A stretch of 12,168 nt of DNA from Bacillota bacterium (GTDB taxonomy: Bacteria > Bacillota > Clostridia > Acetivibrionales > DTU013), in contig JAEWQC010000154.1 in assembly GCA_023399355.1 (NCBI GenBank), positions 1 through 12,168 of the forward strand, written 5' to 3'. Under the pieces are notes generated by a model that was given only the letters and a program-made list of their open reading frames with translations, was not told where the DNA came from and did no database searches. The position numbers and the translations under genes were made by a program. Each line of letters opens with the position of its first letter. Within the stretch, counting starts at the first letter, position 1. Shown piece after piece: positions 1 to 6,189 of the stretch.

Positions 1-11
1 ATTCAATTAGG

Positions 12-119
12 GACCCGGCTTTGCACCGGACCTGGCTTCATGAATTAAAACGATGCCCACGTAAAATGGTGTCCAAGTACCCGGCTTCACAAAGGTAAAA
101 CAATGTCCGTTAAAAAGGG
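12..119. repeat. Imperfect direct repeats, possible insertion-sequence terminus
   Basis: Two related units are visible. One near 30-70 reads acctggcttca, a short spacer, then taaaacgatg. The other, at 79-119, reads acccggcttca, a short spacer, then taaaacaatgtcc. A third short copy of acccggctt lies at 13-21, and the words gatgccc, ggtgtcc and aatgtcc recur. Multiple short repeats of this sort are known near the ends of IS21-type elements, but no transposase gene is visible and the window begins here, so the assignment is a guess. It could also be a degraded remnant of another element. Confidence 0.35.
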
Positions 120-120
120 C

Positions 121-405
121 GGAAAACACAATTTAGTGCTTCCCACCCCAGAAGTCGAATTCTCTTGAAAGTGAATTTACATTCACCCAACCGTTTTTTT
201 CATATTTAACTAAGCAAAGTATACCATAATTCTAATTATGCATTCAATACCAAAACAGGTTTGTTACTATATTTTAACTATTTCTTTATGCGTGTACCCC
301 CTTTTCCAAATGATCTTTATATGGTAACAATTTTATAAATGATAAACAGAGAATAAAAGCAAACCAAAGCCAGGCCGGACATTCTTGAAAGCCTTTAAGT
401 ATATC
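121..405. other. Gene-free stretch downstream of the NlpC/P60 gene
   Basis: I see no convincing gene here. A weak hairpin (gtgaat, ttac, attcac) near 171-186 is followed about 9 bases later by a run of T at 195-201. It could be a weak terminator for something entering from the left, but the stem is only 6 bp. No clear terminator for the minus-strand gene ending at 406 is visible. Confidence 0.4.
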
Positions 406-1632
406 CTAGGAATTGCCAAAGGTATTTATTATTATACTGCGGGCGGTAATATAATTGACGGCATAATAGCCCGCTGTAATATCCGAAATGATAACACAGC
501 GCACTGAAGTGCCGGAGGAAGCGTGAATGAACTTCCCATCGCCAATATATATGCCGGCATGGTTAATGACCGTATGGCTTCCGTTTGTATCAAAGAATAC
601 CAGATTTCCCGGCTTGAGATTTTCCTTTGAAACCTCTTCCCCTTGTTTGGCTTGGGCAGATGAAGTACGTTCCAGCTGAATTCCGAATTTTTTGTACACA
701 TAACTGGTAAAACCGGAACAATCAAAGCCGTCGGGCGACATGCCGCCATAAATATATGGTGTGCCAAGCAGGGATTTGGCGAAGTTTATGATCTCGTCCA
801 CATTGGGAAGTTCTGTATTGGGACTTGCAGTTATTGAGCTTGTACTTGTCGAACTTGCAGTTGTCGAGCTTGTACTTGTCGAACTTGCGGTTGTCGAGCT
901 TGTACTTGTCGAGCTTGTACTTGTCGAACTTGCAGTTGTCGAACCCGCACTTGTTTTATCGTTTGTGTCGCTGTTTCCCACATCCGGAATATTAATGGCA
1001 TTACTCATTCCATTGTCAATATTATCAGAAGATCCCGGAATATTCTTATCATTTACAATATTTACACTTGTGTCAATCCCCGTTTCTGCCAAGGGAGCCG
1101 GAGCAATTTCGCGTTCCTTTACCGCGTCTTTCTCAGCCGCATCCTCCATTCCACGTGAAGTATTTCCCTTATTTACAGTGATACAGTCCATCCTGATCCA
1201 GCCGGAATTCCCATTCTCCCGTTTTACCTCATACCAATTTCCCTTTGTTTGAATGATGCTTACCGTTTCGCCCTTCGGTAATTTACCGGTAATGGAAGCT
1301 GACATGCCGGCCCCACTGCGTAAATTGACAATGGAAGAATTGATCGTTCCCTTTTGCGTCTTTTCAACGGCAACAGTAACACAAGGAATTGAAACCCATC
1401 CTGTTAAGCCCTTCGCATTGACTTTGTACCAATCGTCCTTTTTCTCCGTAATCGAAACCTGCATCCCTTTGGAAAGCTTGCATAGTATTTTCGATGTTAA
1501 AGCCGGAGTTTTCCTCAAATTCAAAATGTCCACAGATACAATACCGGTTTGATTGCCTGCTGCAAAAGCCGTTCCCGGAAAGGATAGAAATAGGAGGATT
1601 GTAATTAAAGCTGGTATGATTCGTTTCAACAT
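406..1632 (-). CDS. Secreted SH3b-SH3b-NlpC/P60 peptidoglycan endopeptidase
   Basis: This 408-residue protein starts with a signal peptide (residues 1 to about 24, hydrophobic core then GTAFA). Two bacterial SH3 domains follow (about 28-88 and 93-151, each with the VNLR/LNLRKTP and GW-I/V signatures). A low-complexity Ser/Thr linker covers about 225-275, and an NlpC/P60 catalytic domain lies from about 278 to 400. The catalytic set is complete: Cys305 in FDCSGF, His358 in HAGIYIG and His370 in FIHAS. Members of the family cut peptide stems of peptidoglycan, usually gamma-D-Glu to diamino-acid bonds, outside the membrane; SH3b domains tether them to the wall. The exact bond cut cannot be read from sequence. 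The chosen ATG begins the signal peptide directly; a gagggg-type ribosome site lies slightly far upstream. It appears monocistronic, with its own promoter. Confidence 0.93.
   Translation of the reverse strand: MLKRIIPALITILLFLSFPGTAFAAGNQTGIVSVDILNLRKTPALTSKILCKLSKGMQVSITEKKDDWYKVNAKGLTGWVSIPCVTVAVEKTQKGTINSSIVNLRSGAGMSASITGKLPKGETVSIIQTKGNWYEVKRENGNSGWIRMDCITVNKGNTSRGMEDAAEKDAVKEREIAPAPLAETGIDTSVNIVNDKNIPGSSDNIDNGMSNAINIPDVGNSDTNDKTSAGSTTASSTSTSSTSTSSTTASSTSTSSTTASSTSTSSITASPNTELPNVDEIINFAKSLLGTPYIYGGMSPDGFDCSGFTSYVYKKFGIQLERTSSAQAKQGEEVSKENLKPGNLVFFDTNGSHTVINHAGIYIGDGKFIHASSGTSVRCVIISDITAGYYAVNYITARSIIINTFGNS
834..953. repeat. 15-bp minisatellite encoding the Ser/Thr linker
   Basis: Eight 15-bp units lie head to tail. 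They alternate between two versions, tcgagcttgtacttg and tcgaacttgcagttg, with a few base differences. Read on the minus strand they encode a repeating pentapeptide of Ser, Thr and Ala (STSTS/STTAS types) in the linker between the SH3b domains and the catalytic domain. Because the unit is a multiple of three, copy number can change without breaking the frame. Confidence 0.9.
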
Positions 1633-1710
1633 TATGACCGTTTTCCCCTCTGCTTGCAGCTTCTGAGATAGCTAGACAAAAGGTTTTCTCTTCACGTTTG
1701 TGTTAAGAAT

Positions 1711-1739
1711 ATTATACCTTTGCAGGCGAATTATGTCTA
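1711..1739 (-). promoter_or_regulatory. Sigma-A-like promoter of the NlpC/P60 gene
   Basis: On the minus strand TAGACA (1734-1739) and TATAAT (1711-1716) are separated by exactly 17 bp. Transcription would start near 1704, giving a leader of about 70 bases. This is a consensus match only. Confidence 0.6.
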
Positions 1740-1800
1740 CTTTTGCATATTACATTACCATTACAATACAGTTAAAATCATCTTAAATTGATTAAATTTC

Positions 1801-2044
1801 ATGAATGTTGTAGTATTATGTAGACATGCAGAAATTTACTGTATTGTTAATATGGAGAGCGAAGTGCCCCTTTCATCAGAAGGATATTTTGAAAAAACTT
1901 GCCACCCTGGGATTGGTGATATTATCCGCTTTGACAATCCTGAAATTCATTATGGTATGCAACTGTCGGATGTTCTTCAAGACAAGTTTCAGGATATTGT
2001 TGACAAAGTCGAATGGAAAGTTCATTGAAAATGTAGCAGATTGA
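1801..2044 (+). other. Doubtful coding region ending in an SLH-like C-terminus
   Basis: Two overlapping short reading frames (75 and 72 codons) run here without a visible ribosome binding site, so I do not call either as a gene. The frame ending at 2044 finishes KFIENVAD-stop, which closely mirrors the last residues RFIENAAN-stop of the SLH protein encoded on the opposite strand just downstream. The stretch may therefore contain the 3' scrap of a second, convergent SLH gene whose body was lost or replaced. The remaining sequence matches nothing I recognise. Confidence 0.3.
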
Positions 2045-2086
2045 TTTACATCTAGGATTAAATCAGTTCGCTGCATTTTCAATGAA
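2021..2086. repeat. 27-bp imperfect inverted repeat at the SLH gene end
   Basis: Arms at 2021-2047 and 2060-2086 match at 23 of 27 positions, including 13 consecutive outer bases (ttcattgaaaatg), around a 12-base centre. The right arm is the 3' end and stop codon of the SLH gene; the left arm encodes a similar C-terminal peptide on the other strand. As RNA it would form a long hairpin and could act as a two-way transcription barrier, although no T-run follows it. Confidence 0.8.
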
Positions 2087-2740
2087 TCTGCGAAGCATGG
2101 TGGCTACTTCAGCGCGGCTTGCAGTTGCCTTCACATTCATGTTTCCCTTGTCATCGCCGGTCATTATGCCTTCACAGATTACATATCGCAAAGCCTTACC
2201 ATTATATTCATTAAACATCGTGAATGCATCATTATAGGATAAAAGATTTGATTCCATGTCAAGTGTGACGTCATATTTCTTGTATTTAGCATAATTGTAG
2301 AAAAGAATAGCAAGTTGTTCGCGGGTCACCTCACTGTTCGGAGCGAAGAGGTTTTTTCCAATGCCATTGGAGATGCCATTGGTTGCCGCCCAACCTACGG
2401 CATTTTTATACCAGGCACTGGAAGCCACATCGGAGAAGGAACTTTTATATGTGCCTTTATCACCGCTGAGACGGTATAGTACAGTGACCATCATGCCTCT
2501 TGTCATAGTGCTGTGCGGGGAGAATTTGTTCCCGCCTGTACCGTTCATCAGACCTGCGGCGCACACAAAATTGACGTTTTTAAAGAACCAGTCTTTTGCA
2601 GTAACATCGGTAAACATAGCGCCTGTTTTCGTATCACTGGCAGGCGTATCAGATGCCAGGGCCGGTGTGCCAAGAATGGGTAAAATGCACAAAAGCATAC
2701 AAAGGGTTAGTGCTGCGACCAGAAACCTTTTTGTTTTCAT
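2063..2740 (-). CDS. Small secreted protein of three SLH repeats
   Basis: The protein is 225 residues long. A signal peptide (residues 1-29, cleavage probably after ALA) leads into three S-layer homology repeats: about 42-92 (FTDV..., TRGMMV), about 100-152 (FSDVASSAWY, TREQLA) and about 165-222 (YVICEGIMTG, SRAEVATML). SLH triplets bind pyruvylated secondary cell wall polymer and hold proteins on the outside of Gram-positive cells. No other domain is attached, so its job beyond wall binding cannot be read. I chose the ATG at 2740 over an upstream one at 2794 because AGGAGG lies six bases before it and the signal peptide begins there. It appears monocistronic, with its own promoter at 2910-2938. 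Confidence 0.9.
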   Translation of the reverse strand: MKTKRFLVAALTLCMLLCILPILGTPALASDTPASDTKTGAMFTDVTAKDWFFKNVNFVCAAGLMNGTGGNKFSPHSTMTRGMMVTVLYRLSGDKGTYKSSFSDVASSAWYKNAVGWAATNGISNGIGKNLFAPNSEVTREQLAILFYNYAKYKKYDVTLDMESNLLSYNDAFTMFNEYNGKALRYVICEGIMTGDDKGNMNVKATASRAEVATMLRRFIENAAN

Positions 2741-2746
2741 GATGAT

Positions 2747-2752
2747 CCTCCT
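2747..2752 (-). promoter_or_regulatory. Ribosome binding site fixing the SLH protein start
   Basis: AGGAGG on the minus strand is followed by ATCATC and then the ATG at 2740. This favours that start over the in-frame ATG 54 bases upstream, which would place charged residues before the signal peptide. Confidence 0.85.
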
Positions 2753-2909
2753 GCAAATTTGTTTTTTATTTAAGAAGAAAAGGAAATGCTCCATTGGAAT
2801 GTATAAAAGCGGATTGGTTATACCGCATTAATCTATTCTGAAGCCTTCAACGGAAAAAAATTTCATCTGTATGACATAAATGATAGAATATAACTAAATT
2901 ATAAAATAA

Positions 2910-2938
2910 ATGATAATACAGTATACAATTTTTGTCAA
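2910..2938 (-). promoter_or_regulatory. Sigma-A-like promoter of the SLH gene
   Basis: A perfect TTGACA (minus strand, 2933-2938) is followed by 17 bp and TATCAT (2910-2915). The leader to the ATG at 2740 would be about 160 bases, long enough to hold regulation, but I recognise no riboswitch in it. Confidence 0.7.
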
Positions 2939-2950
2939 GCAACACACGAA

Positions 2951-2979
2951 AGGCTGTCGCTAATGATATGCAACAGCCT
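2951..2979. terminator. Hairpin, possible terminator of the hydrolase transcript
   Basis: Arms aggctgtcgc (2951-2960) and gcaacagcct (2970-2979) pair with one mismatch around a 9-base loop. On the minus strand a T-rich run broken by other bases (tttcgtgtgtt) follows, so it could end transcription from the hydrolase gene about 220 bases upstream. The weak T-tract keeps confidence low. I see no gene between 2980 and 3199. Confidence 0.4.
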
Positions 2980-3199
2980 AATCTGATAGTAACCATAATA
3001 CAACAAAAACAAATTTAACTTGATTATATAATCGTTTCACATAAACTGGCAACCTGTAATGTACTATTTAAGGGCCTTCCGAGACTCAATATCAGAAGGT
3101 ATACTGGGAAACTCCGATATTACCCTCAAAAATTCACATATTTGAAATGCAAGTTATTATGTTCATCAACTAATTCACAATATATTTCATTTATTACAT

Positions 3200-4381
3200 C
3201 TATGGCTTTGCATCCGGTATCTGTACAACACAATCCTTTATAATAGCAAATCCCAAGGGGTTTTTATTAATATCGTATAAAAAAACGTAGCATGAAAAAC
3301 TACCATTCTCATTATACTCCAAATTGTCGTCATATTTTTTTAAATTTAATTCATTTCGAGCTTTGGCCTCTGCCATTATCATCCTGGCATATTCGGGAGT
3401 ATATATTGGATAACATAGTGTACGGAAATAATAGAATGTGCTCATACTCTTCGGAATCTTATTTCTATTTATTTTAATCTCCAAAGCTTTGCTATAATGT
3501 CCTTTACCATTTGATACAGTGACGCCCTTATAAAACTGCTGCACATTATCAAAATCACTTTTTTTAGGGACAGGCGGTGTTGCTACTTCAGCTTCGACAT
3601 TATTATCATTAAACCCCTGTATATTTGTGAAATCCACTTTGACAGGAGAGTCATAAGATTCATCTAGAATATTGGTCAAGCCCGTACCGGAAAAGAAATT
3701 TACGATGTCATTTATTGTACTAAGATTTACTTCATGGCCAACACCATTATATGTTTTAAACTTAATTTCAGAAAAATCCTTTAAAATCTGCTGTGTTTTG
3801 TCCCATCTATCGGGCATCTGTTTTCTGCCGAATAGAATCCAGATGGTTTGGGCGTCCTATTCTTCGAAGCAATCTCTAAATTGAGTTGCATCATTAGTAT
3901 CAATCCCGCCCATATACAAATATTGATCGACTTTTTTATACGTCTCCAAAACGAATTCTTTTCCGGTCAATTCTTTGAAATCAAAAATACCAACCGGATA
4001 TCTGAGAGACGTCCCGTCATATTTTACGAACGGTAACACCGTTGTACCAGCTATACCTCCTGCCGCCAGTGCTCTGACCATATCGGGATGAATAATGGCA
4101 AACCTTTGAGCGAATTTGGCTGAAGCAGAATAACCAGACAGGAAGACTTTATCTGCAGTTTTTATATTGTTGGCAGCTAGTTGGCTTTGAGCATCCTTTA
4201 TCATAGCAATAAGCTGAAGATCAGCTCTTTTTTTACTATTGTCGGCAGTGGTAAGAGCTAGATTGACAATTTCGCTATTAATGTCGGTAGCAGTCACCAC
4301 TATTATTGATGAACACACAACAGTATAAGATATAAAGGTGATAAATATAAAACATATAATAGCTTTTGATACTCTATGCAT
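3200..4381 (-). pseudogene. Secreted alpha/beta-hydrolase interrupted by an in-frame TAG
   Basis: A 393-codon reading frame is cut at codon 175 by TAG (3857-3859). Both halves are in the same frame with no shift. The first half has a signal peptide or membrane anchor (about 1-31), then a nucleophile elbow GYSAS with Ser85 and a likely acid Asp161 in GGIDTND. The second half supplies the likely catalytic His216 in GVGHEV, so a product stopped at TAG would lack it. No ribosome site precedes the first ATG after the stop (3817), so the second half is probably not made alone. Only about 54 residues separate the signal peptide from the nucleophile, fewer than the strands before that elbow normally need, which suggests an extra internal deletion. 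Start codon support is good (gaggaag, six bases upstream). Readthrough or pyrrolysine at TAG is possible but less likely; substrate unknown. Confidence 0.8.
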
Positions 4382-4438
4382 CCACTCTTCCTCAAATTAA
4401 AACAACTCAATTACAGTAATTCCTATAATATACAAATT

Positions 4439-4467
4439 ATTTTATCATATAATAAAGTCTTTTTCAA
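4439..4467 (-). promoter_or_regulatory. Probable promoter of the interrupted hydrolase gene
   Basis: On the minus strand TTGAAA (4462-4467), 17 bp, then TAAAAT (4439-4444). The region is very A/T-rich, so chance matches are easier here than elsewhere. Confidence 0.45.
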
Positions 4468-4572
4468 ATAATACATTAATCAAACAGGAGGGAATTTATT
4501 GACACTACCGGGAATTGACCCGCAGACATATGACATACCTGCAATCTGTATAATCCTGTTATAATCCCATGC

Positions 4573-5020
4573 TATAAGACTAAAGGAAAGCGATAATCTC
4601 TACTATATTCAAAATAGTAGGCTGGGCCATTGCACCACGTATGAGAGCGGAATTATGCACGGAAGTCTTACAAAACTCAGTAATGAGACACAGACCGCCA
4701 AAAGGCTTGATACATCACTCGGATCAAGGAAGGCAGTATTGCAGCAAGGAGTATATAGAGGAACTTGAAAAGCACGGAATGGTGAGGAGCATGAGCCGCA
4801 GGGGGAATTGCTGAGACAACGCATGTGCAGAAACTTTTTTCAGCACAATCAAATCAGAAAGGCTGCATCACAGGATTTACAAGAATCTTGAGGAAGCAAG
4901 GAAAGATATTTTTGGTATATAGAATACTTCTATAACCGAAACAGAAGGCATGTAGCCCTTGGGAACCTTACTCCTGCATCATTCCTGAGAAAGCATTATA
5001 AAGAGGTAAAAGCAGCTTGA
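4573..5020 (+). pseudogene. Decayed IS3-family transposase (OrfB, DDE integrase core)
   Basis: Read on the plus strand, 4614-4811 gives KIVGWAIAPRMRAEL, GLIHHSDQGRQYCSKEY and SMSRRGNC, typical of the rve catalytic core of IS3-family OrfB. A TGA at 4812 then replaces the Trp expected in GNCWDNA. The frame continues DNACAETFFSTIKSE, holding the catalytic Glu, and after one lost base near 4916 resumes as YIEYFYNRNRRH, ALGNLTPASF and ends at the TGA at 5018. A scrap (YKTKGK) near 4573 may be the remains of the segment before a deletion. The catalytic Asp of HHSDQG is kept, but the N-terminal half, the upstream orfA and the left terminus are missing, so the element is dead. Confidence 0.88.
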
Positions 5021-5072
5021 GAGCGCTGTAGAGCATTTATGCCGCAAAAACTTCTTGATAATGAGTATCCGG

Positions 5073-5164
5073 CATGTTAGGCTATACTGCCAGGTAACAA
5101 CCATTCTCCAGAGACCTACTTCGTGTTCAGTATGGGAGTGATGGCTTTGTTACCAGTAAACATG
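5073..5164. repeat. Nested imperfect palindrome in the IS remnant
   Basis: Paired arms appear in order: catgtt (5073) with aacatg (5159), ggtaacaa (5093) with ttgttacc (5147), ccat with atgg, and ctcc with ggag, the last three separated only by small bulges. The result is a long broken stem around a loop near acctacttcgtgttcag. The rest of 5021-5260 holds no reading frame I can support. The palindrome may belong to the mobile element or to another small inserted repeat. Confidence 0.5.
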
Positions 5165-5260
5165 ACGGCAGAAGCTCATTGTCAAGAAGGCCGTGGAATA
5201 AATGCGAGGGAAATGGCAGGTAATGAAAATGTAAGAAAAATGAAGATATCCTAACTGTGA

Positions 5261-5287
5261 AGTGTTCGTTTTATTGAGAAAGGGTCA
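5261..5287 (+). mobile_element. Probable right terminal inverted repeat of the IS3 element
   Basis: The sequence beginning agtgttcgttttattgag and ending gggtca resembles IS3-family termini, which end in CA and often carry a gtgtccgttttattg-like block. It lies 240 bp past the transposase remnant on the correct side. No matching left end is visible, and no target duplication can be defined. Confidence 0.45.
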
Positions 5288-5302
5288 CAGAAGTGATATT
5301 AT
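5274..5302 (+). promoter_or_regulatory. Promoter of the LytTR/GHKL operon, partly within the IS end
   Basis: TTGAGA (5274-5279) and TATTAT (5297-5302) are spaced by 17 bp, each one base from consensus. Transcription from near 5309 would give a leader of about 130 bases before the response regulator. The -35 lies inside the putative IS terminus, while the -10 is just outside it. Confidence 0.55.
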
Positions 5303-5430
5303 CAAGGTAGAAGGGTGTGCCTGACTCTCTGTTAACAATGAATATACAAGCTGTTTGCGATTAAGGTGGGCTCGCCGTGCAAGTTCAGAATCCGCTTAAT
5401 TTACAAATGGATTAAAGAATAGAATAAATT

Positions 5431-5436
5431 AAGGAG
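5431..5436 (+). promoter_or_regulatory. Ribosome binding site fixing the response-regulator start
   Basis: AAGGAG is followed by six bases and ATG at 5443. A TTG at 5437 in the same frame directly abuts the site and is too close to be the start. Confidence 0.85.
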
Positions 5437-5442
5437 TTGGGT

Positions 5443-6189
5443 ATGAAAGTTGCAATTTGCGATGATGATAGAAAGCAGCTTGCTGTCATAAAAGCTGCAA
5501 TGAAAAATTATGAGTTGGAGCATAACGAATATACCTACGAAATAGAATGCTTTGACAATCCGCTTGAGTTTATGCAGTCCATGGAAAAAACAGGCGGCTA
5601 TGATATTTTGCTTCTGGATATCTGTATGCCTGGTGTTTTGGGTACCGATATTGCAAAAGAAATCCGGAGAAAAAAGGAGAACAGTGAAATTGTTTTTTTG
5701 ACTACAAGTCAGGATTTTGCGGTGGAAGCATTCGCTCTCAAGGCTGCACATTATGTGGTCAAGCCCTTTACGGCGGAGCAATTCGCCGAGGCCCTGGACA
5801 GAGCTATGGAAAAATTCATAAGCAAACAAAATAAGAACATGAATATAAAGCTGCAAAACGGGGACATGAGGTTTATTGAACTCAATGAAATCATGTACGT
5901 TGAGAGCTTTCGACATACTCAATGCATCTATTTGAAAAGCGGCGAAAGCATTGAGGCAAGGGAGACACTTACCAAGCTTTCCTCTATGTTTGACGAGGTA
6001 TCCAAAGGGCAGTTCATATGTCCGTACAAGGGCTTTATTGTCAATCAGAAAAGCATCCGGGGAATTGAGCCTGCGAAAATTATCCTCAAAAACGGTAAGG
6101 AAATCCCCATCGTTAAACGGAATTTTGCTGTAATAAAACAACAATATTTCAGCTTCATGTTTATAAAGGAGGCTGATAAACGTGGATAA
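5443..6189 (+). CDS. LytTR-family response regulator (AgrA/VirR type)
   Basis: The protein has 248 residues. An N-terminal receiver domain (about 1-118) shows the acidic pocket Asp7-Asp8-Asp9, phosphoacceptor Asp59 in LLLDICMPG, Thr87/Thr88 and Lys107 in VVKPF. A LytTR DNA-binding domain covers about 138-240 (FIELNEIMYVES, ESIEARETLTKL, CPYKGFIVNQKSI). LytTR proteins bind as dimers to two short direct repeats about two helical turns apart and usually activate genes for surface proteins, toxins or peptides. It is the first gene of an operon; its last codons overlap the start of the kinase gene by 8 bp, which implies coupled translation and a cognate pair. Length and motifs are normal for the family. 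Likely targets are the downstream genes from 7918, which carry a matching site. Confidence 0.95.
   Translation: MKVAICDDDRKQLAVIKAAMKNYELEHNEYTYEIECFDNPLEFMQSMEKTGGYDILLLDICMPGVLGTDIAKEIRRKKENSEIVFLTTSQDFAVEAFALKAAHYVVKPFTAEQFAEALDRAMEKFISKQNKNMNIKLQNGDMRFIELNEIMYVESFRHTQCIYLKSGESIEARETLTKLSSMFDEVSKGQFICPYKGFIVNQKSIRGIEPAKIILKNGKEIPIVKRNFAVIKQQYFSFMFIKEADKRG

Noticed and set aside
834..953. CRISPR-like array
   Set aside because: Units are 15 bp without unique spacers and are in frame within a coding gene.
761..1252. Plus-strand frame of 163 codons across the wall hydrolase gene
   Set aside because: Its VELVLVELAVVE repeats are the antisense reading of the Ser/Thr minisatellite; it has no ribosome site and lies fully inside a well-supported gene.
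1876..2082. Minus-strand 68-codon frame overlapping the SLH gene end
   Set aside because: It starts inside the SLH coding sequence, lacks a ribosome site and shows no recognisable motif.
4500..4565. Short TTG-initiated peptide after an aggaggg sequence
   Set aside because: The ribosome-like site is good, but the peptide is only about 21 residues, unlike anything known to me, and ends where the IS remnant begins; it could be a truncated gene start but cannot be supported.
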